Of a stretch of DNA of 36,836 nt, positions 8,032 through 16,774 are shown in pieces. The notes beneath the pieces are model-generated. The model worked only from the letters and a program-made list of their open reading frames with translations, was not told the origin of the DNA and ran no database searches. A program made the translations under genes and the position numbers. Origin of the DNA: UBA9980 sp964436235 (GTDB lineage Bacteria; Muiribacteriota; UBA9980); assembly GCA_964436235.1 (NCBI GenBank), contig CAYTCW010000033.1, positions 1 through 36,836 of the forward strand, written 5' to 3'. Numbering within the stretch: position 1 is the stretch's first letter; every line of letters starts with the position of its first letter.

Positions 8032-8826
8032 TCACTTTAGCTTTAACAAATTATTCCAATCCGAGTTTTCAATGATATTTTTAAGGCGCTCTCCGAGCGC
8101 AGCACACTCTGCCCCGTCGGCTATTCTATGATCGTAGGTAAGCGTGATATATGCGCATGAGCGGGCTTCGACGCCGCCGCTGAAAGCTACGGGCCGGACG
8201 CCTACCCTGCCGAGCGAAAAGGTTATCGATTTAGGCGAAAGGGGCGTTGTAAAATCGACCCCGTGCTTTCCGACCGAAGTAAAGGCGCAGGTGCCGGCAA
8301 TCTGGCGCATTTTAGAAGGAAACGGCTTATAAAAAAGCCTGAATAGAAACATTCTTATAAAATCAGGTATCATCAAAAACAGCCTGCGGTTTTTATAATC
8401 AGCCGTTTTTTCATAATCAGATTTTTTTATTTCTTCGAATTCCGAGTTCAGCTCAGTAAAGTTTTTATATTCGCAATTTCTGAGAACCGATAACCCGACA
8501 TATTTAGCGCCGTCACGCTTCTTCCTCTCGAGAGTAAAGCATATATCGATATCTTTATAAAGCGCAAGGCGCGCCGCCGGAAAAGATCTCAAATAACTGT
8601 TGAAAACCGGGAACGCGCCAAGCGCCTTCGAAATGGCGTAAAGCGTAAAAGCCACATAGGTAGGTTTGAACGCGCCCGAAGCCGCGGCAGCCTTTCTGGC
8701 GTTTTCGACAGCGGTAAAATCGACGAGAAGAATCTGATGGTTAAGATAATAAGAATCGGTATCGCTGAGAAGGTCCCATACTAAACGCCTGTCGCCCGAC
8801 AATTTATCGAAGCTATATTCTTTCAA
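8032..8826 (-). CDS. Stand-alone 2-oxoacid dehydrogenase E2-type acyltransferase
   Basis: 264 residues corresponding only to the catalytic domain of E2 acyltransferases (chloramphenicol acetyltransferase fold). The active-site signature DHRIADG is present with His233 and Asp237, and a TSVG stretch near 183 matches the substrate-stabilising strand. There is no lipoyl domain and no peripheral-subunit-binding domain, and no E1 or E3 gene nearby, so it is not a working pyruvate-dehydrogenase-type component. It overlaps the end of the preceding ketosynthase-like gene by 14 bases, implying translational coupling. A likely job is acyl transfer between a carrier (CoA or ACP) and the product; the acceptor is unknown. 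Confidence 0.8.
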   Translation of the reverse strand: MKEYSFDKLSGDRRLVWDLLSDTDSYYLNHQILLVDFTAVENARKAAAASGAFKPTYVAFTLYAISKALGAFPVFNSYLRSFPAARLALYKDIDICFTLERKKRDGAKYVGLSVLRNCEYKNFTELNSEFEEIKKSDYEKTADYKNRRLFLMIPDFIRMFLFRLFYKPFPSKMRQIAGTCAFTSVGKHGVDFTTPLSPKSITFSLGRVGVRPVAFSGGVEARSCAYITLTYDHRIADGAECAALGERLKNIIENSDWNNLLKLK

Positions 8827-10165
8827 GCGCCACCCCCGCGAAATTCGAATCGAGGCATCCGCTAAATATCATTGCCTTGTTATATCCGCCGCCCTTAAAA
8901 TCTTTATCGAATAATTCTTTCATATCATGCGCATCGGATTCGTCAGCAAGGTTATAAACCAGATTTTTTTTAAGCGCCGCCGCCGCTATCGCCGTTTCCA
9001 AAACGAATGAAGCCGAAAAACAATGGCCGGTGTATGGTTTCAATCCGCTTAATTTAATATTTTCAAAATAACCGGCGCCGTGTTTTTGGGCGATCAGCCG
9101 CAGGCCGTTGAGCTCACATTCATCGACGGCGGCGATAGCCGAAGCGTTAAGAGTGGCTAAAACCCGGTCTTTCCGGTCAAAACCGGCGTCGAAATGAAGT
9201 TTTTCAAATAAATACGCGAAGCCTTCTGCGTTATTATTCAATACGGCAGAGCTTTTTTCATAATCGGCGCCGCCGCATGCGCAATATTGCCTGCAGGCTT
9301 TAATTTCGGCATAAATTTCCGCTCCGCGGGCGATAGCGGAGCTTTTACGCTCGATGACCAACGCCGCGCCACCTTCAGAAGGAAGCGCGCCGCGCGCCCG
9401 CTTCGAATAAGCCGGCATCGAATCCGCCGCGCCTGAAATATATTTATCGTTTAATATTCCCAATTTACACAATTCATCAACGGCCTGCCAGTTAAGTATC
9501 GAATCCGCCCCGCAGACTAAAGCCATATCGCAGTACCCTTCGCGCACCGAACGCGCCGCCGCATCGAGCATATACGCCCCGCCGGACACCGAAAAAGTTA
9601 CGTTATTATTATCGCCTTTAAGTCCGAATTCGGAGGTCACGAAAAATATCAGGTTATTGGAAAGCGCGGTGAGTATCCATTTTGGATGGATATAAAGCGC
9701 GCCGTCGCGGGCGAATTTATTTAAAGCGAGACCGCCGCCCGGAGCGCCGGAAACCGAAAAAGCCTCAAAAAGCGCCTCCGCGTTATTACCGTTTACTCCG
9801 GTAGAAACGAAGGCGCCGCGGCGATGCTGGCAATAACCGTCATAAAGGAAGGCGCCGGTATCCGCCTCCGTCAATTTAGCGTCGCAAAGGGCCTTTCCGG
9901 CGGCGATAACGCCGTAAGAAACATAATTTTGAAATCCTTTGAATTTAATGGGGTCGAGTTTATAGCCGGCGAGCGCTTCCGCCGGTATTTCTCCGCCATA
10001 TTCTACGGGCATGGATGCGTAATTATTTTTTTCGAGTTTTTTTATCGCGCTTTTTTTATTTTGTAAAGCGCCCAGAGCGGAATCTATCGAATCGCCAAGC
10101 GGCGAAATAATTCCGACGCCCGTTATTACCGCCGCATCATCGCTATATTTATCTTTCATAGTCAT
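8813..10165 (-). CDS. Ketosynthase-like protein lacking catalytic residues (chain-length-factor-like)
   Basis: 450 residues with the thiolase fold of beta-ketoacyl synthases. In the nucleophile elbow the expected Cys is replaced (FSVSGG, Val193), and the first catalytic His is replaced (NASAIA, Ser342), while the second His is kept (YTGH, His381). It therefore should not condense chains itself. In type II polyketide systems such a protein pairs with an active ketosynthase and helps set chain length; the active ketosynthase lies immediately upstream, 24 bases away. It could also act as a decarboxylase or scaffold. The ATG at 10165 has AAAGGGG about five bases upstream. Confidence 0.82.
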   Translation of the reverse strand: MTMKDKYSDDAAVITGVGIISPLGDSIDSALGALQNKKSAIKKLEKNNYASMPVEYGGEIPAEALAGYKLDPIKFKGFQNYVSYGVIAAGKALCDAKLTEADTGAFLYDGYCQHRRGAFVSTGVNGNNAEALFEAFSVSGAPGGGLALNKFARDGALYIHPKWILTALSNNLIFFVTSEFGLKGDNNNVTFSVSGGAYMLDAAARSVREGYCDMALVCGADSILNWQAVDELCKLGILNDKYISGAADSMPAYSKRARGALPSEGGAALVIERKSSAIARGAEIYAEIKACRQYCACGGADYEKSSAVLNNNAEGFAYLFEKLHFDAGFDRKDRVLATLNASAIAAVDECELNGLRLIAQKHGAGYFENIKLSGLKPYTGHCFSASFVLETAIAAAALKKNLVYNLADESDAHDMKELFDKDFKGGGYNKAMIFSGCLDSNFAGVALERI

Positions 10166-10189
10166 CCATACCCCTTTACGGTATTTTTT

Positions 10190-11476
10190 TTATAAATCAG
10201 CGCAGTTTTTTAATATAATTGAAGCGTTCTGGCCGTTTAAACCAAATGAATTCTTAACGGCCGCGCGCACTTTTTTTTTCATTCCGGCGCCGGGAATATA
10301 ATTTAGATCGCATTCTTCGCCGGCCTCCTCCAGATTAAGAGTCGGCGGTATTATACCCGTTTGCATCGCATATAAGACGCTCAATAATTCTATCGCACCG
10401 GCTGCCGAAAGTAAATGACCGAAAAAAGGCTTGGTCGAACTGATTGCTAAAGAAGCGGCGCGTTCTTTAAAAACTTCTTTAACCGCCTTAGTTTCCGCTA
10501 CATCGTTATGCCGTGTCGCGGTTCCGTGGGCATTGATATAATCGATATCGCCGGGGCCCATGCCGGCATCTTCGAGCGCGCGCCTCATAGCTAAAGACGC
10601 TCCGCGTCCTTCAGGATCGGGCTGGACGGGATTATACGCATCTAAAGAAGAGCCGTAGCCGATAATTTCAGCTATGGCAACGCCCTGGCTGGCGGCGATA
10701 CAACTTTCGGATTCAATTAAAAAATATGCTGCGCCTTCTCCAAGGACCGTTCCGCCCCGCCTTTTATCGAAAGGTTTCATAGCGCAGGCCGGAGCGCCGT
10801 TTTCTTCAGTGAGCGCGCCTATAGAATTAAAAGCGTTAATCGAAAAAGCCGATAGCGTCGAATCGGTCCCGCCTGCGACGGCCGCCTCCAGCGCGCCGGA
10901 GGCTATGTTTTTATAAGCCTCTCCGACGGCCATGGCTGCAGCTGAACAGGCCGAAACCAGAACGGCCGGCGGCCTTCCGAATTTAAAAAAACCGCTTATT
11001 ATTTCGCCGAGAAAAGCCGCCGGCGGCTCATCGCAGACGCGGCAATCCGGAGCTTCACATTCATTTTTGCCGCCCGCATCTGAAACCATACGCCTCAAAG
11101 GCGGTATGCCTATTTCTTCGAGACCGGCGCCCGTAAATAACTTTATCCGCCCGGCTCCGATTTTAGCGAAAGCGCCGGCGGCAGCGATTTGATTTATGGC
11201 GTGAATGGCGAATAAAAGTTTGGGGTTGCGGAATAAATTCAACTTTTCGCATAAATATTCACAGCCGATGCTTTCAAAGCCTAATTCTTTAATAAGCCTC
11301 TCTTTATCGCATTGCCCGCCGATCTTAGTTTTCAATCCGCGGGTTTCCATGCCCGCCAGCGGCCCCATCCCTGATTTTAAAGACGATAGCGACGAATAAA
11401 ATTCGCCGGCATTACATCCGGCGGAAGATACAACGCCCGCGGCGGTTATAAAAACACGCTTTTTAACGGGGCTCAT
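10190..11476 (-). CDS. Beta-ketoacyl-ACP synthase, FabF-like, catalytically complete
   Basis: 428 residues. The catalytic triad is intact: Cys177 in VSACSAAA, His317 in NAHGTATRHND and His354 in KPFFGH. It catalyses decarboxylative condensation of malonyl-ACP with an acyl chain. The start codon overlaps the end of the preceding secreted-protein gene (11473-11476), so the two are coupled. With the inactive partner downstream it forms a KS/chain-length-factor pair as in type II polyketide and aryl-polyene-type systems; pairing is inferred from order and residues. A cysteine-rich loop (about 140-148, EAPDCRVCDE) is unusual. Housekeeping fab neighbours (fabD, fabH, fabZ) are absent. Confidence 0.88.
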   Translation of the reverse strand: MSPVKKRVFITAAGVVSSAGCNAGEFYSSLSSLKSGMGPLAGMETRGLKTKIGGQCDKERLIKELGFESIGCEYLCEKLNLFRNPKLLFAIHAINQIAAAGAFAKIGAGRIKLFTGAGLEEIGIPPLRRMVSDAGGKNECEAPDCRVCDEPPAAFLGEIISGFFKFGRPPAVLVSACSAAAMAVGEAYKNIASGALEAAVAGGTDSTLSAFSINAFNSIGALTEENGAPACAMKPFDKRRGGTVLGEGAAYFLIESESCIAASQGVAIAEIIGYGSSLDAYNPVQPDPEGRGASLAMRRALEDAGMGPGDIDYINAHGTATRHNDVAETKAVKEVFKERAASLAISSTKPFFGHLLSAAGAIELLSVLYAMQTGIIPPTLNLEEAGEECDLNYIPGAGMKKKVRAAVKNSFGLNGQNASIILKNCADL

Positions 11477-12600
11477 CTCGAAGTTTCCTCAGTAGTATTA
11501 GCGTTTCTAAATAAGCTGTATTCGGAGACGGCCCTTTTATATTCGTTAAATACCGCCATACATTCCGAAGAACCGGCGCCAAACCCGGCGCTTATAAGCT
11601 GAACGTATTTTGAGTAAGCCGCGATTATATTGTCTTTGAGTTTCTTAGCGCGCTCGCCGAGACGCATATCGACGGCATCGTATTTTAAATAAAGCGACGC
11701 GTCGGCCTCGGGTATCACGCTAATAATGACGCCTTCCGGTTCTACTCCGTAGCGGATATTATCCGCAATATTTTTCTTAACGGGAGCTACGCCTGAATTA
11801 ATTTTAGAGCGGACTAAACCGGTTAGCTTACCCGCTATCATGCCGCCTAAAAAACTGCCGATAGCGGTGCCGATACCAGGCAGAAGAAGCGAACCTATTA
11901 CGGAGCCTATCGTAGTTCCCGCCGCGCGCGCCGCCAGTTCGACTTTATCGACGGCCGCCCATGCCCTTTTAAATGAAGGCAGAATGCCTTTATCTATATC
12001 GCTTCCCATCTGGCCGGCTAAAGCCCCGCCGGTCATTGAAAAAAGGGCAGGCATAAAAGCGCCGAGAACCGGGCCGACGCCGGGGACGGAAGCCGCAAGA
12101 AAAGTTCCAGCGATATTGCCCGCGGCCGAGCCTATACCCGAGCCTATGAAAGAACCGGCATATTTAGCGGTAGCAAGATGGGCCGCCGCTTTTCCTATGT
12201 CTATTTTTTCGCCGTTTTTCACCTGTTCGAATATCTTCATGCCGACCGTGCTCGCGGCTGAAAAACCTATCTTTTTAACTGAAAAAGAACTTTTTAAAGC
12301 CGAGCCGCCCGCGAGCATTGAAGCGCGCACCGGCGAAAGCTCGCTGATATTAAGCGGAGCGTTCTTATTCGGCAATATCGGCTCGCCGCCCTTAATTTTA
12401 TCGGCCATAACCGAAGCGCGCTCTTTAACGCTGAGGTTATCGGAAGGCTTTAATTTATTGATTATACCGACTATTATCGAAGGTTTCGACTCCGTGGCGC
12501 CGTCGGAAGCTGATGCAAAAGGAACAGGGAAAACCGAGCCGCAAAAGAAAGTTAATATTAAAATAAGCGATATCGATCTTTTAAAAAATGATATTTTCAT
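11473..12600 (-). CDS. Secreted or membrane-inserted glycine-zipper protein, unknown function
   Basis: About 375 residues. The frame extends to 12624, but the ATG at 12600 has AGAGGGTG just upstream and begins exactly at a good signal peptide (MKISFFKRSISLILILTFF, cleavage near FASA), so I prefer it. The middle of the protein holds two hydrophobic blocks rich in regularly spaced Gly and Ala (GSFIGSGIGSAAGN; GTTIGSVIGSLLLPGIGTAIG), typical of glycine-zipper segments that insert into membranes. The C-terminal part is polar and helical. It is the first gene after the cluster promoter and overlaps the ketosynthase start by four bases. A role in moving or anchoring the product in the envelope is a guess. 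Confidence 0.75.
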   Translation of the reverse strand: MKISFFKRSISLILILTFFCGSVFPVPFASASDGATESKPSIIVGIINKLKPSDNLSVKERASVMADKIKGGEPILPNKNAPLNISELSPVRASMLAGGSALKSSFSVKKIGFSAASTVGMKIFEQVKNGEKIDIGKAAAHLATAKYAGSFIGSGIGSAAGNIAGTFLAASVPGVGPVLGAFMPALFSMTGGALAGQMGSDIDKGILPSFKRAWAAVDKVELAARAAGTTIGSVIGSLLLPGIGTAIGSFLGGMIAGKLTGLVRSKINSGVAPVKKNIADNIRYGVEPEGVIISVIPEADASLYLKYDAVDMRLGERAKKLKDNIIAAYSKYVQLISAGFGAGSSECMAVFNEYKRAVSEYSLFRNANTTEETSR

Positions 12601-12682
12601 AAAATCACCCTCTTTGATCTTCATGTATAAATGTTAAATTCTTTTCTTTTCGTTCAATAACAACTTTTTGATAATTTTATCA

Positions 12683-12711
12683 ATTATATTAAATAAAAGA
12701 AGGGTTGTCAA
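12683..12711 (-). promoter_or_regulatory. Consensus sigma-70 promoter of the biosynthetic cluster
   Basis: Reading the minus strand, a perfect -35 TTGACA (12706-12711) and a perfect -10 TATAAT (12683-12688) are 17 bases apart. Transcription should start near 12676, about 75 bases upstream of the first start codon at 12600. This promoter is back to back with the NSS transporter promoter; the two -35 boxes are only about 17 bases apart, so their regulation may be linked. Confidence 0.8.
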
Positions 12712-12728
12712 GAAAACCATTTTTTTTC

Positions 12729-12757
12729 TTGATTTCACAATTTTTATTTTGTATAAT
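12729..12757 (+). promoter_or_regulatory. Sigma-70-type promoter of the NSS transporter operon
   Basis: A -35 TTGATT (12729-12734), a 17-base spacer and a perfect -10 TATAAT (12752-12757). The leader of about 90 bases ends in a strong ribosome site, CGGAGG, around 12839-12844. I see no recognisable riboswitch in the leader. Confidence 0.75.
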
Positions 12758-12854
12758 AGCCTCGCTTTATTTTTTTGGATAATCGGCTTACCCTATATAA
12801 CCGCCAAAATAAATACTTAGATGAAACAAACATTAAAACGGAGGTTCTTTTATA

Positions 12855-14810
12855 ATGTCAGAAGAAAGTAACGATGCCTTAAAACCCGTCATGGAAGAAG
12901 AAAACGATTCATTCGGCCCCGACACTTCCAGCGAACCGCATGAAGCCTGGGGATCGAAAATAGGTTTAATTCTGGCCATGGCCGGAAACGCCATCGGTCT
13001 CGGCAATTTTCTCAGATTCCCCTGCAAAGCCGCGGCTAACGGCGGCGGCGCTTTTATGATCCCTTATTTCGCCGCACTCATCTTTCTTGGAATTCCACTA
13101 ATGTGGTTAGAATGGGCGCTCGGCCGTTTCGGCGGCCGGCACGGGCATGGCAGCCTTCCGGCCGTTTTCAACAGGATATGGAAGCATCCGGTTTCTAAGT
13201 ATATCGGCGCGCTCGGCATGGTCCTTCCGCTTCTGATAGTCATATACTACAACTACATAGAATCCTGGACGCTGGCTTACGGCTGTTTTTCAGTTTGCGG
13301 AAAATACGACGGAATTAAAGGACGCCAGGAAATGGAAACTTTCTTAGAAGGCTATACCGGTAAAACGAAAAAAGAAAGTTCTTTCAATATTCCCGCCGCT
13401 GCCGGCGGAAACGCCTCAGAGCAGACTACTTCAGAAATAAAATTAGGCTTCGATAAATACTACGGCGAAGGCGTTTACCGTATGGGCCTTGAATTTATCG
13501 ATGAAAACGGCAAGCCGCAAAGTTTTTCAAGCGAGTTCGCCATCTATCAAACAGCCTCCGCCGCAGCCGTTCTTCCGGTTAAAACTGCGCCGCCCGGCCA
13601 GATAATGTCCATCTATCCCGGCCCCGGCGATACGCTTGCCGCCGCGCCTGAAACCGTTGAAATAAAATTTAGAACGGGCGTTAAAAGCGATTCGGTTAAA
13701 TTAAATCTCGGCTGGGACAATAAACGCTTCGACGGCCATAAAACGGCGTTCATATTCTTTTTGATAACCTTTTTAGTCAATATATTCGTTCTATACAGAG
13801 GCGTCGAAAACGGCATTGAAAAGTTAGCCAAGATCGCTATGCCGACGCTTTTTATATTCGCGATCATACTGGCGATAAGAGTTCTGACGCTCGATGCGGT
13901 TAAAGAAAGCGTTTTAGACGGACTCGGTTTTATGTGGAACCCTAATTTCTCTCTGTTAAGCGATGCCGACGTATGGCTCGCCGCGGCCGGCCAGATATTT
14001 TTCACGCTCAGCATTTGCACCGGCGCGATCCAGACTTACGCCAGTTTCGTAAAAGACTCCGAAGACATAGTTCTTACCGGTCTTACGACCGCCGCCACAA
14101 ATGAATTCTGTGAAATCATCCTCGGCGGCACGATCGCCATCCCCGCTTCGGTGGTATTTTTCGGCGCCGCCGAAACCGCCGCGATCGCAAAAGGCGGAGC
14201 GTTCAACCTCGGCTTCAACTCTATGCCCGTAATATTCCAGCAGATACCGCTCGGAAATGTTTTCGGCGCGATGTGGTTCGGGCTTTTATTCTTTGCGGGC
14301 ATTACATCGTCGGTCGCGCTTGCCTATCCGGCGATACTGTTTTTAAAGGACGAACTTAATTACAGCCACCGTAAAGCGGTTACACTCGTCGGCGCTATAA
14401 CTTTCGCGGCCGCCATCCCCGTAATTCTTTATTTAGACCGCGGATTTTTAGATGAAATGGACTTCTGGGCCGGAACTTTCGGTCTCGCCGTTCTGGGACT
14501 CATCGAAATAATATACTTCTGCTGGATCTACGGCATGGATAATGCCTGGGAAGAAATGCACCACGGGCACGCCATGAAAATCCCCGGCTTCTTTTATTAC
14601 ATAATGAAATACATAACCCCCGTTTTTATTATAGCGCTTCTGCTGACATGGGGCATACAGGACGGAATAGACATACTCACGATGAAAAACGCCGCGCCGG
14701 AAAATAAGCCGGTGCTGTGGGGCGCCCGTTTATTAATGGCCGCTATAACGGTCTTCTTCTTCTACTTAATTAAAAAAGCATGGGATAGAAAAGGAAAGGT
14801 GCATGCGTAA
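12855..14810 (+). CDS. Sodium:neurotransmitter symporter (NSS/SNF) family transporter with large insertion
   Basis: Inner-membrane sodium-coupled amino acid transporter. The first helix has the diagnostic AGNAIGLGNFLRFP (about 43-56), which includes sodium- and substrate-binding positions; further family helices follow to the C terminus. At 651 residues it is well above the 450-520 common in bacteria. The excess is an extracytoplasmic insertion between helices 3 and 4 (about 150-295). Its second half, IYPGPGDTLAAAPETVEIKF, resembles the start of bacterial Ig-like/CopC-type beta domains, and the first half may be another beta domain. A 34-residue helper gene overlaps its stop codon. The substrate is probably a neutral amino acid, by family only. 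Confidence 0.9.
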   Translation: MSEESNDALKPVMEEENDSFGPDTSSEPHEAWGSKIGLILAMAGNAIGLGNFLRFPCKAAANGGGAFMIPYFAALIFLGIPLMWLEWALGRFGGRHGHGSLPAVFNRIWKHPVSKYIGALGMVLPLLIVIYYNYIESWTLAYGCFSVCGKYDGIKGRQEMETFLEGYTGKTKKESSFNIPAAAGGNASEQTTSEIKLGFDKYYGEGVYRMGLEFIDENGKPQSFSSEFAIYQTASAAAVLPVKTAPPGQIMSIYPGPGDTLAAAPETVEIKFRTGVKSDSVKLNLGWDNKRFDGHKTAFIFFLITFLVNIFVLYRGVENGIEKLAKIAMPTLFIFAIILAIRVLTLDAVKESVLDGLGFMWNPNFSLLSDADVWLAAAGQIFFTLSICTGAIQTYASFVKDSEDIVLTGLTTAATNEFCEIILGGTIAIPASVVFFGAAETAAIAKGGAFNLGFNSMPVIFQQIPLGNVFGAMWFGLLFFAGITSSVALAYPAILFLKDELNYSHRKAVTLVGAITFAAAIPVILYLDRGFLDEMDFWAGTFGLAVLGLIEIIYFCWIYGMDNAWEEMHHGHAMKIPGFFYYIMKYITPVFIIALLLTWGIQDGIDILTMKNAAPENKPVLWGARLLMAAITVFFFYLIKKAWDRKGKVHA

Positions 14811-14914
14811 TGTTAATTTCAGGCTGGATATTCATGGTTACAAGCTGGATTTTAGTTATCGGCCTTACGGTATATTGTTTTTCACAAACTTTAAAAGCGA
14901 GTAAAAACAATTAA
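14810..14914 (+). CDS. Small single-helix subunit of the NSS transporter (MetS-like)
   Basis: A 34-residue protein starting MLISGWIFMVTSWILVIGL. Its ATG shares its A with the TAA stop of the transporter gene (TAATG), so translation is coupled. It is one membrane helix followed by a short basic tail. Bacterial NSS transporters of the methionine/alanine type (MetP) are known to need just such a small subunit (MetS) encoded immediately downstream; position, length and hydrophobic profile all fit. The next gene converges on it with only two bases between stop codons and no terminator visible. Confidence 0.75.
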   Translation: MLISGWIFMVTSWILVIGLTVYCFSQTLKASKNN

Positions 14915-14916
14915 GT

Positions 14917-16761
14917 TTAAAACTTAAAATTAATCGATAATTCTTCACACTTACGCGCGGTTGGAATGCCAAATTCGTTCCAGCCGCGTAATTTATAATA
15001 GCTGCAGAGTATGGAGCCCACGTCGGCGAGATTATCGGCCGAGCGGCCGGATTCCCGTTTTTTTGAAATAAGCCGCGGCGGAAGCATATCATCTTTTCTT
15101 GATATTCCGAGCGTTACGTTGAAAATTCGCTTTTCATTAAATATCCGTTCGCTTATAACAAGCAGCTCGGCGGGCGTAAACGATAACCCTGCGGTTATTT
15201 TGAGCCACAGAGCGATTTCATTGATGGAAAAGGCCGCTCTCGCGACGAATTTACATATGCCGAGCGGGTTGAAAAGGCCGAAAAAATTCTGCGTTATAAC
15301 GCATATAAGCGCTGCGGAAGCCGAATCATTGACGAAATGCTCCGGCAAACCGAGACCTTCGTAAGTACGCCCGTAACCGAGAGTATATGCCAGCGACTCT
15401 AAATGGCAGGCGCCGCGGCCGGCCGTCATGTAATTGGCCGCCATGGCGTAAAATGCGCGCGGATCATGCATGGCGACCTCAAGCCCTTTAACGTGGACCG
15501 CGAATTCCGGCGCTATTCCGCCGATCGCCGCAGCCGCCGCGCGCGTTCCCTCGCCGAGCAGAGCGCCTATGCTCTTTTTAGACACTATCAGCTCCAGCAG
15601 GCACATAACGGCCTCCGGCGAGCCCCATTTAAGCTCGACCCCGCCCGTATCCTGCTTTGAAATAAGGCCGTGCTCATAACATTCCATAGCAAAAGCGACC
15701 GCCGATGAAGCCGATATCGTATCGATTCCGTTTTTATCGCAAAATTCGCATGCCGCGCACACAAGATAAGGATCGCGGTTCATTATCAGCGACGAAAACC
15801 CTGCCGCCCCTTCATATTCGGGCATATGTGAATTTATTTTACCGTAGCGCGGATGGATAAAGTTCATTATCTTAGCGCAGCCGATAGGGCAAGAATAGCA
15901 ATAGTAATGCTTTTCGAAGGTTAATTTGACTAAATTCTGCCCGCTGACCTCGCCCGCCGATTCGCTGAAACTGCCTTCGCTCCAGTTTTTAACGGGAAGA
16001 TTGCCGAGCATTTCGGAATTCTTCAAACCGCCCGCGGTACCGAATTCATGGAACTGGCTCGATTTTTCTTTGACGGCGAGCGTCGTCTTCTTTAATTCCG
16101 CGACTAACGCGTCGTAATCGGCCACCTGCATTTTTTTGCGGCCGAACACGGCGACCGCCTTTAAATTTTTAGCCCCGAACACCGCGCCCATCCCGCCGCG
16201 ACCAGCGCTGCGCGCGCTGCGGCCTTCGCATATAATCGACGCCATTTTCACGCCGTTTTCCCCGGCCGGCCCGATACACATAACCTTAGCCATAGCTTCA
16301 GTTTCGGAGCGTATCCGCTCGTCGGTATAAAAAGTATCGCGCCCCCACAAATGAGAGGCGTCCTTAAAATCGATACGGCCGTCGTCGATTGAAAGGTAAA
16401 TAGGCGTTCTTGACCGCCCGGTCAATATTATACCGTCAAACCCGCTGCATTTAAGCATGTGCGCGAAATGGCCGCCGACGGTTGACTCGTTCCAGATGCC
16501 GGTCTGAGGCGAGCGCCCGCAGACCGACATTTTGCATGCGGTCAAAAACGGCGTGCCGGTAACCAGCCCCGCCAGCAGAAAAAGAGGCGCTTCAGGCGAA
16601 AGCGGATCGGCTTTATAGTTTAAATACTTTAAAAAGTAATTAACCGCGTATCCCGAAGCGAGCAAATGCGTTTTAACGTCCGCCGGATCTATCAGTATCT
16701 CGCGGTAAGACTGCATGCTCAGATCGACTTCTATTATGCGGCCGTTATAAGCGTAATTCAT
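14917..16761 (-). CDS. Aldehyde:ferredoxin oxidoreductase (tungsten/molybdopterin enzyme)
   Basis: 614 residues, the usual length of the family. Three ligands of the [4Fe-4S] cluster, CX2CX3C, are at Cys288, Cys291 and Cys295, the same spacing as in the Pyrococcus furiosus enzyme; the fourth is in NPLGICKF near the C terminus. The cofactor-binding AGRGGMGAVFGAKNLKA-type stretch (about 187-203) is also present. It oxidises aldehydes to acids with ferredoxin, using a bis-pterin tungsten or molybdenum cofactor, in the cytoplasm of anaerobes. It follows the unknown secreted protein gene by 13 bases, probably in one transcript. The pterin biosynthesis gene moaA lies close by on the other strand. 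Confidence 0.92.
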   Translation of the reverse strand: MNYAYNGRIIEVDLSMQSYREILIDPADVKTHLLASGYAVNYFLKYLNYKADPLSPEAPLFLLAGLVTGTPFLTACKMSVCGRSPQTGIWNESTVGGHFAHMLKCSGFDGIILTGRSRTPIYLSIDDGRIDFKDASHLWGRDTFYTDERIRSETEAMAKVMCIGPAGENGVKMASIICEGRSARSAGRGGMGAVFGAKNLKAVAVFGRKKMQVADYDALVAELKKTTLAVKEKSSQFHEFGTAGGLKNSEMLGNLPVKNWSEGSFSESAGEVSGQNLVKLTFEKHYYCYSCPIGCAKIMNFIHPRYGKINSHMPEYEGAAGFSSLIMNRDPYLVCAACEFCDKNGIDTISASSAVAFAMECYEHGLISKQDTGGVELKWGSPEAVMCLLELIVSKKSIGALLGEGTRAAAAAIGGIAPEFAVHVKGLEVAMHDPRAFYAMAANYMTAGRGACHLESLAYTLGYGRTYEGLGLPEHFVNDSASAALICVITQNFFGLFNPLGICKFVARAAFSINEIALWLKITAGLSFTPAELLVISERIFNEKRIFNVTLGISRKDDMLPPRLISKKRESGRSADNLADVGSILCSYYKLRGWNEFGIPTARKCEELSINFKF

Positions 16762-16774
16762 TGCGGTTCTTCTT

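Noticed and set aside
11840..12637. A 265-codon plus-strand frame opposite the glycine-zipper protein gene
   Set aside because: Its composition (runs of Pro, Ala, Ile) mirrors the Gly/Ala-rich gene on the other strand; no ribosome site and no recognisable domain.
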